This document shows positions 53,222 to 61,006 of a DNA stretch of 64,000 nucleotides, piece after piece. The notes below the pieces were generated by a model that saw nothing but the letters and a program-made list of their open reading frames with translations, did not search any database and was not told the origin of the DNA. The position numbers were made by a program, and so were the translations under genes. This stretch comes from Methylosinus sp. LW4. GTDB taxonomy: Bacteria; Pseudomonadota; Alphaproteobacteria; Rhizobiales; Beijerinckiaceae. The DNA is taken from the NCBI RefSeq assembly GCF_000379125.1, contig NZ_KB900626.1:436014-500013 (forward strand), read 5' to 3'. Position 1 is the first letter of the stretch. Each line of letters starts with the position of its first letter.

Positions 53222-53944
53222 TCAGATGTCCCGGCCCTCGACTTCCAATCGCAGCCGCTCCTCCGCCTTGCGCCATTCCTCGCGGCGCGGATCGAGCGCG
53301 CGGGCGCGGCGATAGGCCTCGAGCGCGCGCGCCGCGGCGCCGGCTCGCTCGCGTAGCGCGCCCAATGCGCCGAGCGCGTCGAAACGGCGGGGCTCCAGCC
53401 GCACCGCGGATTCGAGATCGCGCTCCGCCCCGTCGAGATCGCCGAGCGCGATGCGGACATTGGCGCGGCCGACCAGCGCCTCCGCCCATTCCGGCTCGAG
53501 GATGACGATGCGGTCGAAGAGATCGAGCGCCAGCGAATCCGCGCCGAGGCCGACGGCGACGAGCGCGCGGCGCATCAGCAGGTCGACGGTGGGGGAGGCG
53601 GAGCGCGCCCAGAGCCGGCCGATCGCCTGGGCGAGGGCGCTCTCCTCCTCCTCGCTCTCGGCGAGGGAGAGGCGGCGGATGAGATCGTCGAGCGAGTCGC
53701 GCGCCGTCTGCGGCGCCCGCTCGGGCGCGATCTCCGGCTCGGCCGGGGCGGCCGGCCGGCGCTGCGGCGAGAACACGCGCGCGCCCGGCGGCAGTGGGAT
53801 CGGCACGCGGCCTATGCCGGGAATTTCGAGAAATTGCGGCTCGGTGAGCGGACGCTCGGCCCCGGCGGCGAGCGCCCCGGGAGCGGGGAAAAACGCGGCC
53901 GCGAGCAAAGCGGCGAGAATGCGGGACGAGGGCGCGAGGCGCAT
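53222..53944 (-). CDS. Periplasmic TPR-repeat protein
   Basis: A 240-residue protein with a signal sequence (residues 1-27, [18 protein letters not shown]) and, after a Pro-rich stretch, about three to four tetratricopeptide repeats ([60 protein letters not shown]). TPRs form a scaffold for protein contacts. The charged Glu/Arg C-terminus is soluble. No enzyme domain is present. It is downstream of cspA on the same strand but separated by a terminator. Confidence 0.88.
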   Translation of the reverse strand: MRLAPSSRILAALLAAAFFPAPGALAAGAERPLTEPQFLEIPGIGRVPIPLPPGARVFSPQRRPAAPAEPEIAPERAPQTARDSLDDLIRRLSLAESEEEESALAQAIGRLWARSASPTVDLLMRRALVAVGLGADSLALDLFDRIVILEPEWAEALVGRANVRIALGDLDGAERDLESAVRLEPRRFDALGALGALRERAGAAARALEAYRRARALDPRREEWRKAEERLRLEVEGRDI

Positions 53945-53997
53945 GAGCGCGACTGTAGCAAAGGCGCTGGCCTCGAGACAAGGACCATGCGAAACGC

Positions 53998-54025
53998 AAA
54001 AAGGGCCGCCGCTGAGCGGCGACCC
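53998..54025 (-). terminator. Rho-independent terminator of cspA
   Basis: On the minus strand the stem GGGTCGCCGC/GCGGCGGCCC (one G-T wobble) with a TCA loop is followed by TTTTTGCG. It begins 27 bases after the cspA stop. Confidence 0.9.
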
Positions 54026-54051
54026 TCTCGTTTCAAGCTCAGATCAAAGGC

Positions 54052-54261
54052 TCAGAGCGCCTTGAGCTGGTCCGCGGAGGACTTGCCGGTGCGGCGGTCC
54101 TGCGCGATCTCGAAGCTCACCTTCTGGCCCTCGCGCAGATCGCGCAGGCCGGCGCGCTCCACCGCGCTGATGTGGACGAACACGTCCTTGTCGTCGCCAT
54201 CCGGCTGGATGAAGCCATAGCCCTTCTGGGCGTTGAACCACTTAACCGTTCCAGTCGCCAT
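54052..54261 (-). CDS. cspA: Cold-shock protein CspA
   Basis: A 69-residue CspA-type RNA chaperone. The nucleic-acid-binding motifs [10 protein letters not shown] and DVFVHISAV and the leading GTVKWFNAQ are intact. The ATG at 54261 has a GGAGAG ribosome site. The upstream gap of some 370 bases could hold a long thermosensing 5' leader, as in other cspA genes. Confidence 0.97.
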   Translation of the reverse strand: MATGTVKWFNAQKGYGFIQPDGDDKDVFVHISAVERAGLRDLREGQKVSFEIAQDRRTGKSSADQLKAL

Positions 54262-54632
54262 TTGTCTCTCCAGACATAGAGGAGAAGGCCCGCCTGCGCG
54301 GGGCCGGGTCGATCGATGTAGGGAGAGGTCGTCAGCGGCTCCGTCTCCGAAGCGCGCCCAAGTCGCCGGCCGAAAATCGATGCTCGGGAACATAGAGGGC
54401 CGAACCGCCCCGGGCAATGGCGGATCACGCTATAGGCCATAAGTAATTCCCGAAAAAGAAAGGATTTCCTAACCTACACAATTGGAGGAGGCGCCTGGTT
54501 CACGCCACATTCATCGAGACGGCGCGATCTTAGCGTTGGATTTACGATCATCGCGTCGAATTGTCGCTGAATGATCGTGACCTGCGACGGCGGGGGGAGG
54601 CCCCCGCGCGCAGCCAGAAGCGGAGAGCAAAA
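54262..54632. other. 371-base intergenic region between cspA and the carrier protein
   Basis: Contains the cspA upstream region on the minus strand and the carrier-protein leader on the plus strand. A T-rich patch around 54470-54490 and GATCATCGCG-like hairpins are seen, but I can name no promoter or RNA. A long 5' leader of cspA is possible by analogy only. Confidence 0.4.
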
Positions 54633-54878
54633 GTGATCGACCTCGTTCGGCAAGCGATCGACGAGAATGGACGCCTGCCCGCGCCCGCCTGCGACATAGC
54701 GGACAACGCCGACCTCTATGAGCTCGGCCTCACCTCATTCGCGGCGGTCAGAATCATGCTCGCGCTCGAGGACGCCTATGGCGTCCAATTCCCGGAGCAT
54801 ATGCTGCGCCGTCGCAATTTCGCCTCCATCGCCGCCATCGTCTCCTGCCTGCATGCGTTGGAGCGCAAGGCGGCCTGA
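54633..54878 (+). CDS. Stand-alone acyl/peptidyl carrier protein
   Basis: An 81-residue carrier protein from a GTG at 54633 (GGAGAG site), the usual ACP length; a TTG at 54561 would add 24 unlikely residues. The phosphopantetheine Ser is in GLTSFAAV, with IDLVRQAIDENG and FPEHMLRRRNFASIAAIVSC around it. The motif GLTSF, rather than DSL, marks it as a carrier for a dedicated enzyme, not the fatty-acid ACP. No synthetase or ligase gene is beside it, so the partner must lie elsewhere. Confidence 0.85.
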   Translation: MIDLVRQAIDENGRLPAPACDIADNADLYELGLTSFAAVRIMLALEDAYGVQFPEHMLRRRNFASIAAIVSCLHALERKAA

Positions 54879-54886
54879 GCCGGCGC

Positions 54887-55252
54887 TCATAGGCGGGCGC
54901 CCGAGGGGCAATAGCGCGCCTTGCGATCGGCTCCGGCCGAGAGCGCGGCTGGAAAGGCGTTCTGCTGCGGCGCGAAAGCCAGCAGCGCCGGCGTCACCGG
55001 CCGCGTCGAGGCCGCCCAGCTCTGGAAGGCGGCGGAGCGTCCCTCGCGCGTCGCGCGGGCGGCCAGCTTCTCCGCCCCCGGCTCCGGCGTCAGCCCGTCG
55101 AGCCCGCATTGGGCGAAGAGCGGAATGCGATAGGCCGGCGGCGGCGCGGCGCAGGCGCGCTCCATCATCACCACTATGGTGAAGAAGACGAACGCCGAGA
55201 AGGCGACGAAAAGCGCGCCGATCCGACGCGCGCCCAAATCTGCTCGTGACAT
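54887..55252 (-). CDS. Single-span membrane protein, unknown function
   Basis: A 121-residue protein with one N-terminal transmembrane helix (residues 12-32, RIGALFVAFSAFVFFTIVVM) and an Ala/Pro-rich soluble tail with three Cys (ERACAAP, QCGLDGLTP, ARYCPSG). The ATG at 55252 is chosen because the helix then lies at the N-terminus. No family recognised. It converges on the carrier-protein gene with a nine-base gap and lies about 115 bases from the pqq operon. Confidence 0.6.
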   Translation of the reverse strand: MSRADLGARRIGALFVAFSAFVFFTIVVMMERACAAPPPAYRIPLFAQCGLDGLTPEPGAEKLAARATREGRSAAFQSWAASTRPVTPALLAFAPQQNAFPAALSAGADRKARYCPSGARL

Positions 55253-55368
55253 TTTGGACCCCCTTGGCCGCAAAACCGGCCGAAAGGGTCAAATGGAGCG
55301 CCGCCCGCGTCGCTCCAGCGCGAGCGTGGGATATGATTAGCAGGGAGTGACCGGAGGCCTCACGCCGG

Positions 55369-56826
55369 CTACTGGTCCAGCGCCTTCTCCTTGCGCTCCG
55401 CCCCGCCGAGGCGGCGATAGACGAAAGGCGGCGCCGGCAGCAGCGACTCGTTCTGCCCCAGCGCGGCGAATTCCTCGTGATGGGCCGAGCGATGGCAGGC
55501 GGGGTCGGTCGCCGCGGCGTCGCCCGTGACGGCCAGCGCCTGGCAGCGGCAGCCGCCATAATCGACTCCGCGCTTGTCGCAGCTGCGGCAGGGCTCCTGC
55601 ATCCACTCCTCGCCGCGAAAGGCCTGGAAGGCCGCGCCGTCGCGCCAAATCTCGGCGAGCGGGCGGTCCCGCACATTGTCGAAGGAAAGGCCCGGCAGAG
55701 TCTGCGCGGCATGGCAGGGCAGGGCCTTGCCGGAGGGCGTCACCACCATGATGCTGCGGCCCCAGCCGCCCGTGCAGGCCTTCGGGCGCGAGGCGTAATG
55801 GTCGTGGATCACGAAATCGAAATTGAGCACGCCCTGCAGGCGCTTCTTCGCCTCTTCCACAATGCCGACGGTGGCGAGGAATTTCTCGCGCGTCGGGATC
55901 AGCGCGGCGCGGTTCACTTCCGCCCAGGCGTAATATTGAATATGCGCCACCTCGAGCCGCTGCGCCCCGACTTCCACCGCGAAATCGATGATCTGCGGCA
56001 GATGGTCGATGTTCTGGCGATGGATCGGCGCATTGATGGTGAGGCCGAGGCCGAGCTCCCGCGCCCAGCGCGCGACGTCGCGCTTCTTGGCGACGCCGCC
56101 CTCATAGCCGGAAATATGGTCCGAGCTTTCCGGCACGACGTCCTGCACCGAGACCTGCACATGATCGAGGCCGATCTCGGCGAGATGCGCCAGACGCTCG
56201 CGCGTCAGCAGCACGGCGGAGGTCACGAGATTTGTGTAGAGGCCGGCGTCGACGGCGTGGGCGAGAATCTCCTCGAGATCGCGGCGAATGGTCGGCTCGC
56301 CGCCGGAGAGATGCAATTGCAGCGCGCCGATGGAGGCGGCCTGACGAAACACGTCGCCCCATTCGCCGGAGGTCAGCTCCGTATTGGCGCGCTCGAGATC
56401 GAGCGGATTGGAGCAATAGGGGCACTGGAGCGGACAGCGATGCGTCAGCTCGGCGAGCAGCCCCGCCGGGCCGCGCTCGAAGGGCGCATAGGATTTCGCC
56501 GTCTGCGACAGGGGAGGGGGCGAGAATGCGTCCGGCCCGTCGCGCAGCAGGCGCTTGTCGGCGAGGCCTTGCAGCAGCTTCACGACATCCGTCTGGATCA
56601 CCTCGACCGGCGCCGAATAGCTCTGCGCGAGACGCTGCGAAATCTCGGCGACTCTGGCGAGGCCATCGACATGGCCGAGCACGGCGAGGCCGATCGGGTC
56701 CAGCTCATAGGCGCGTTCCGGCGCGAGGATCACCTTGCGCTTGCGCACGACATCCTCGTGCAGGCGCGAATAGCGCGTGAAGGCCGGCTTCGACTCCGGC
56801 GCCACAATGAAACGCGCTTCGCTCAT
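55369..56826 (-). CDS. PqqD-PqqE fusion protein
   Basis: A 485-residue fusion. Residues 1-95 are PqqD (RYSRLHEDVVRKRKVILAPE, LVLGHVDG-like core), the peptide chaperone. The rest is the radical SAM enzyme PqqE, which links the Glu and Tyr of the PqqA peptide. The SAM cluster Cys are at 131, 135 and 138 (CPLQCPYC). C-terminal auxiliary-cluster Cys are in ACTGGWG, ALPCHAAQ, EPCRSCDKRG and GGCRCQ. Fusion keeps the chaperone and enzyme together. The ATG at 56826 follows AAGGACGAGAG. Separately encoded pqqD is absent, which is consistent. PQQ is the cofactor of methanol dehydrogenase. Confidence 0.95.
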   Translation of the reverse strand: MSEARFIVAPESKPAFTRYSRLHEDVVRKRKVILAPERAYELDPIGLAVLGHVDGLARVAEISQRLAQSYSAPVEVIQTDVVKLLQGLADKRLLRDGPDAFSPPPLSQTAKSYAPFERGPAGLLAELTHRCPLQCPYCSNPLDLERANTELTSGEWGDVFRQAASIGALQLHLSGGEPTIRRDLEEILAHAVDAGLYTNLVTSAVLLTRERLAHLAEIGLDHVQVSVQDVVPESSDHISGYEGGVAKKRDVARWARELGLGLTINAPIHRQNIDHLPQIIDFAVEVGAQRLEVAHIQYYAWAEVNRAALIPTREKFLATVGIVEEAKKRLQGVLNFDFVIHDHYASRPKACTGGWGRSIMVVTPSGKALPCHAAQTLPGLSFDNVRDRPLAEIWRDGAAFQAFRGEEWMQEPCRSCDKRGVDYGGCRCQALAVTGDAAATDPACHRSAHHEEFAALGQNESLLPAPPFVYRRLGGAERKEKALDQ

Positions 56827-56837
56827 TCTCTCGTCCT

Positions 56838-57599
56838 TCACTTCTCTCCCGGCGTGAATGCGCCGGGCGGGATGAGGCCGGTCACATAGGCCTGATAGAG
56901 CGCGTCGAGCTGCGCCCATAGCACGTCGCATTTGAAGCGCACGGCGCCGACGCAGGCCTCTTGCTCCGCCCGCGTATAGGCGTGCTGGAGAATATACGAC
57001 AGAGCGAAATCGCTGTCGCGCGGCGCCTGGGCGAGACGGCGCTTGAAATAGGCCATCACGGAATCATCGACGAAATTGTAATTCTCGAGCATTCCCGCGA
57101 TGCGCTCGCGATGGATCGCCGGCGCGAACAGCTCCGTCAGCGATGACGCCACCGCGATGACGAGCGGCTGCTCGACGACGAAGCGCACATAGGCCTCGAC
57201 GGCGAATTTGGTCGCCGGCAGCGCGCCCTTGCGCGAGGTGACGTAATCGCGCGAGAGGCCGAGCCCGTCGGTGAGCACGAGCCAGCGCTCTATGCCGCCG
57301 CCTTCCTCGCCCAATCCATCATGATCGTGGATGCGGTGAATCCATTCGCGCCGCAATTCGCGGTCATGGACGCGACTCATGAAGGCGGCGTCCTTGCGCG
57401 GCACCGCCTCCTGATAGCAATAGCGATTGAGCGCCCAGGCCTGCACCTGGCCTTTGCTCAGCTTTCCGCCATGCAGCATCTTATGGAAAGGATGCTTGTC
57501 GTGATAGCGCTCCTCGCCGACGGCGCGGATCGCGGCCTCGAAGGCCTCCTTCGACAAGGGAGGAGCGTCGTGCCACTCGGCCGTCGAGAAGTCGTTCAT
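56838..57599 (-). CDS. pqqC: Pyrroloquinoline quinone synthase PqqC
   Basis: PqqC (253 residues) carries out the last eight-electron oxidation and ring closure of PQQ. It has the family parts ERYHDKHPFHKMLHGGKLSK, NRYCYQEAVPRKDAAFMSRV and EEGGGIERWL, plus the helical C-terminus. It is the single-domain form, not the PqqC/D fusion of Methylobacterium. It overlaps the pqqB stop by four bases and precedes the pqqDE fusion by 11 bases. Confidence 0.97.
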   Translation of the reverse strand: MNDFSTAEWHDAPPLSKEAFEAAIRAVGEERYHDKHPFHKMLHGGKLSKGQVQAWALNRYCYQEAVPRKDAAFMSRVHDRELRREWIHRIHDHDGLGEEGGGIERWLVLTDGLGLSRDYVTSRKGALPATKFAVEAYVRFVVEQPLVIAVASSLTELFAPAIHRERIAGMLENYNFVDDSVMAYFKRRLAQAPRDSDFALSYILQHAYTRAEQEACVGAVRFKCDVLWAQLDALYQAYVTGLIPPGAFTPGEK

Positions 57600-58525
57600 A
57601 GCGTCACCTCCATGCCGTCCGCGCCGATCTCCCATCCGGCCGCATTCACGATGGCGCGTTCCTTGGAGGAAGCGTCGAGCGTCGGATTGGAGTTGTTGAT
57701 GTGCACATAGATTTTGCGCGCGACGGACAAATCCTCGAAGGCTTTCATCGAGCCGTCCTCGCCGCTCATATTCACATGGCCCATGCGGGAGCCGGTCTTG
57801 CCGAGCAATCCTTGCTCGATCATCTCATTCTCATGGAATAATGTTCCATCGAAGAAGACGGCGCTCGCGCCGCGCAGGCGTTCCCGCAGCGGCTCGTCGA
57901 TCTTCGCGCAGCCGGGAATATAGAAACAGCTCTTGCCCGTCGCGGTCTCGATGATCTCGACGCCGAGCGTGTCGCCCACCTGCGTGCCGAAACCCGCGAC
58001 GCTCTTGTCCTCGAGCCACAGCGCAATCTTGCCATGGACGGGAAAGGCCTTCACCGCGAGGCCGAGATCGACGCCGGCGCCATGCAGGGGGATCGCCTCG
58101 TCGAAGGGAAATTCGACGCGCGTCACCAATTCAGGGACCAGAATGTCGAAGATGCGATTGCCGGCGAGCACGTTCAATATGCGGCCGGAGGAATAGATCG
58201 AGAAGGCCTGCGCCTCACGAAGGTTCAGCAGGCCGGCGACATGGTCGACGTCGCCATTGGTCAGCACGACGGATTTGATCGGGCTCGCGCGCAGACCATC
58301 TTGCGGGCCGGGCGAGAGCTGCGGCGCTTGCGCGATTTGCTGGCGCAAATCCGGCGAGGCGTTGAGCAGCGCGAAATCGACCCCATTGGCGCTGACCGCG
58401 AGCGAGGATTGCGTGCGCGCCGAAAAGCCGGGCTTGCCCTCGCGCACGGCGCGGCAATTGGCGCAATTGCAGTTCCATTGCGGGAAGCCGCCGCCGGCGC
58501 CCGATCCGAGTATCTTGATGAACAT
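57596..58525 (-). CDS. pqqB: PQQ biosynthesis protein PqqB
   Basis: PqqB (309 residues) is a metallo-β-lactamase-like protein needed for PQQ formation. Its N-terminal CxCxxC zinc site (QWNCNCANC) and the metal loop TNGDVDHVAGLLNLREAQ are intact. It is the first gene of the pqqB-pqqC-pqqDE unit. No pqqA (a short peptide with a Glu and Tyr three residues apart) is found in the 225 bases upstream; that peptide must be coded elsewhere. Confidence 0.97.
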   Translation of the reverse strand: MFIKILGSGAGGGFPQWNCNCANCRAVREGKPGFSARTQSSLAVSANGVDFALLNASPDLRQQIAQAPQLSPGPQDGLRASPIKSVVLTNGDVDHVAGLLNLREAQAFSIYSSGRILNVLAGNRIFDILVPELVTRVEFPFDEAIPLHGAGVDLGLAVKAFPVHGKIALWLEDKSVAGFGTQVGDTLGVEIIETATGKSCFYIPGCAKIDEPLRERLRGASAVFFDGTLFHENEMIEQGLLGKTGSRMGHVNMSGEDGSMKAFEDLSVARKIYVHINNSNPTLDASSKERAIVNAAGWEIGADGMEVTL

Positions 58526-58588
58526 GACGCGATCCGCGACGGCGCCGTTTTTTAAAGGCGCGGTCTCTCCTCTCGAGCCGACGTTCTA

Positions 58589-58625
58589 GAGCGAAACCGC
58601 TTCTCCTCGAAGCGCTGTTTCGCTC
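58589..58625. promoter_or_regulatory. Long inverted repeat before pqqB
   Basis: Arms GAGCGAAAC-CGCTTC (58589-58603) and GAAGCG-GTTTCGCTC (58609-58625, with a two-base bulge) enclose a five-base loop. It lies about 65 bases upstream of the pqqB start and 125 bases after the pssA stop on the same strand. It could end the pssA-psd transcript or lie in the pqqB leader, and it resembles dispersed Rhizobiales repeats. Confidence 0.5.
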
Positions 58626-58749
58626 CCCTCCCGATTTTGCCGCTTTTTCCCATGGCGCATGGCCATGGACGGCTTGTTTTCGCAGGCACTATGTCGGCGC
58701 GCGCGGCGGCGCGCAAGCGCCACTTTGTCGCGCCGCTCGAGCCGCCGCG

Positions 58750-59601
58750 TCAGGCCGGCCGCGCCTTCTCCGCCGCTCTCTCCGCCTCCTGCCGCTCCAG
58801 CTCCTTGTAGCGCTTCACGCCGAAGGGGATGGCGGCGAGATAGGCGAGGCTCGCCAGCACCAGCGTCTCCATCGGATAGATGGCGAGCAGCAGCGCCGTC
58901 ACGCCGACGCAGAACAGCACGAGAATGACATATTCGCGCGGGATGCGGCCGATGCGCTTGCCGGAGAGATGCGGAATGCGGCTCGCCATCAGAAAGGCGA
59001 TGGCCAGCACATAGATGATGAAGAGCGGAACCAGCGCCTTGGAGCCGGGCAGATCGACCACCGAGAGGTTGAGATAGAGCGGCAGCAGCACGGTCACGGC
59101 GCCGGCGGGCGCCGGCATGCCGACGAAGAAATCCGAATGCCAGGCCGGGCGTCCCGGATCGTCCACGGTGACGTTGAAGCGGGCGAGGCGCAGCGCGCCG
59201 GCGATGGCGAAGACGAGCGCCGCGAACCAGCCGAGCCCTTTGATCTCGTGAAGCGACCAGAGATAGAGCAGAAGCGCCGGCGCGACGCCGAAATCGACGA
59301 AATCGGCGAGCGAATCGAGCTCCGCGCCGAAGCGCGACGTGCCTTTGAGCGCGCGCGCGATGCGGCCGTCGAGCCCGTCCAGCACGGCGGCGGCGATGAC
59401 GGCGGTCACGGCCGTGTCGAACTTGCCTTCCGTGGCGTAGCGTATGGCGGTGAGGCCCATGGAGAGCGCCAGAAGCGTCACCAGATTGGGCAGCACCACG
59501 CGGATCGGAATATTGCGGAAGCGCAGCCGGCGCCGTTCCGAGGGCGACAATTGCGCGTCCCGGCCCTCGGGGCCGGCGTCGAAGGACGAAGGTTCGGTCA
59601 T
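58750..59601 (-). CDS. pssA: Phosphatidylserine synthase PssA
   Basis: A 283-residue CDP-diacylglycerol-serine O-phosphatidyltransferase, first enzyme in phosphatidylethanolamine synthesis. The CDP-alcohol phosphotransferase motif DGLDGRIAR…GAELDSLAD is intact (two Asp pairs), and several helices follow. Phosphatidylethanolamine-rich internal membranes are typical of methanotrophs. Its gene overlaps no neighbour but follows psd by 27 bases on the same strand. Confidence 0.97.
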   Translation of the reverse strand: MTEPSSFDAGPEGRDAQLSPSERRRLRFRNIPIRVVLPNLVTLLALSMGLTAIRYATEGKFDTAVTAVIAAAVLDGLDGRIARALKGTSRFGAELDSLADFVDFGVAPALLLYLWSLHEIKGLGWFAALVFAIAGALRLARFNVTVDDPGRPAWHSDFFVGMPAPAGAVTVLLPLYLNLSVVDLPGSKALVPLFIIYVLAIAFLMASRIPHLSGKRIGRIPREYVILVLFCVGVTALLLAIYPMETLVLASLAYLAAIPFGVKRYKELERQEAERAAEKARPA

Positions 59602-59628
59602 CGGAGAGGCCTTTGTCGCGGCGACGGC

Positions 59629-60327
59629 TCAGCCGGCCTTGAAGCTCAGGGGAGCGGCGGTGGAGTTCACATCGGCGAGGATCGTTTCGCCCGCTATCGC
59701 GCGCGAGCCCACGGCGACGCGGGGCTTGGCGGCGGTCGGCATATAGACGTCGACGCGCGAGCCGAAACGGATGAGGCCGAAACGGTCGCCGACGCCGATC
59801 GGCTCGCCATCCTGCACGAAGCAGACGATGCGCCGCGCCACCAGGCCAGCGATCTGCACCACGCCATAGCGGCCGGAGGGCGCGTCGATGACGATTCCGT
59901 TGCGCTCATTGTCCTCGCTCGCCTTGTCGAGATCGGCGTTGAGGAAGATGCCGGGCTTATAGGCGACCTTGCTGATGCGGCCGGTGATGGGGGCGCGGTT
60001 CACATGCACGTCGAAGACGCTCATGAAGATGGAGACGCGCTGCATCGGCTCCGCGCCGAGACCGAGCTCGGCCGGCGGCAGGAAGAAGCCGATGGAGCAG
60101 ACGACGCCATCCGCCGGCGACACGACGAGCCCCTCGCGCAAAGGCGTCAGGCGTTGCGGATCGCGGAAGAAATAGACGCACCAGCCTGTGGCGATGAAGC
60201 CCACCCAGCCGAGCGTCGAGGAAATCCAATGCAGCAGCAGGGCGGCGATGGCGAAGGCGGCGATGAAGATGTAGCCTTCGGGATGGATCGGGACGAGCGA
60301 TTTGCGGACCGATTCGAGGATCGACAT
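59629..60327 (-). CDS. psd: Phosphatidylserine decarboxylase Psd
   Basis: A 232-residue short-form pyruvoyl-dependent decarboxylase that turns phosphatidylserine into phosphatidylethanolamine. The N-terminus [17 protein letters not shown] begins at ATG 60327; the self-cleavage Gly-Ser lies in [10 protein letters not shown] near the end. A helix at about residues 18-60 anchors it. It is upstream of pssA, giving the common psd-pssA operon. Confidence 0.96.
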   Translation of the reverse strand: MSILESVRKSLVPIHPEGYIFIAAFAIAALLLHWISSTLGWVGFIATGWCVYFFRDPQRLTPLREGLVVSPADGVVCSIGFFLPPAELGLGAEPMQRVSIFMSVFDVHVNRAPITGRISKVAYKPGIFLNADLDKASEDNERNGIVIDAPSGRYGVVQIAGLVARRIVCFVQDGEPIGVGDRFGLIRFGSRVDVYMPTAAKPRVAVGSRAIAGETILADVNSTAAPLSFKAG

Positions 60328-60496
60328 GGATGAGAGGCTCCGAATGCGGCCCGTCGCCGCAGGCGGGGCGAGTTCTGCCATTTTGCGGCGCGAAAGTCAC
60401 GCGGGCGAGCCGTCTGCGCCCTTGCCCCTGCGGCGGATTCACGACAGATAGGCGCGGTCGAAGCCCAAAGAGGCGGACACCCCTCGGGGAGGAAAC

Positions 60497-60754
60497 ATGA
60501 AAGACAATATTCGCAACGGAACGGCCCTGGCCATAGCGGCCGTGTCTCTCGCGCTCGCCGGCGCCGTGACGACGGCCATGGCGGCGACGCCCGGCAAGGT
60601 GCAGTGCATCGGCGCCAACGCCTGCAAGGGCAAGAGCGACTGCCACAGCCCCAAAAACGCGTGCAAGGGCATGAACGCCTGCCAGGGCAAGGGCTGGGCC
60701 TTCGTCGAGTCCGAGGAGGCCTGCAAGGCCGCCGGCGGCAAGACGCTGAACTGA
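60497..60754 (+). CDS. BufA2-like bufferin (metallophore) precursor
   Basis: An 85-residue secreted small protein. Signal sequence residues 1-29 (cleavage after TAMA), then a compact body with six Cys at 37, 43, 49, 56, 62 and 76, spaced CIGANAC, CKGKSDC, CKGMNAC and CQGKGW. This Cys/Gly/Asn/Lys pattern matches the BufA2 class of bufferin precursors, whose Cys are modified by a DUF692 enzyme and which bind copper in the periplasm. The ribosome site is GGAGG. No bufB/bufC gene adjoins; the window's only DUF692 pair is at 48 kb. A TonB receptor follows. Confidence 0.85.
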   Translation: MKDNIRNGTALAIAAVSLALAGAVTTAMAATPGKVQCIGANACKGKSDCHSPKNACKGMNACQGKGWAFVESEEACKAAGGKTLN

Positions 60755-60924
60755 TCCAGACCTCTCGCAACGACTTCTGGCAAGCGATGCGCGCCTGTCC
60801 CTCCGGGATGGGCCGCATTCGCCCGTCTCGACGTCACATCGCGGCCAGTCAAACGGCCGGCCTGCTTGCCCCGTCCCGCCACGCGCCAGCGTGATACCTC
60901 TATTTAACATGTATGATTTTCGCA

Positions 60925-60941
60925 AATCGGCATAGCCGATT
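60925..60941. promoter_or_regulatory. Inverted repeat before TonB receptor 2
   Basis: Arms AATCGGC (60925-60931) and GCCGATT (60935-60941) with an ATA spacer lie 66 bases before the receptor start in a strongly AT-rich stretch. It may be an operator for a metal-responsive regulator, but its sequence matches no standard site I know. Confidence 0.4.
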
Positions 60942-61006
60942 GATTGCCAAGTTCTAGCTTAAAACATATTATATCTACAGACTTAATATTTATAAGTGGT
61001 TATGAC

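Noticed and set aside
55477..56889. Plus-strand frame opposite pqqDE
   Set aside because: Antisense to an unmistakable radical SAM gene.
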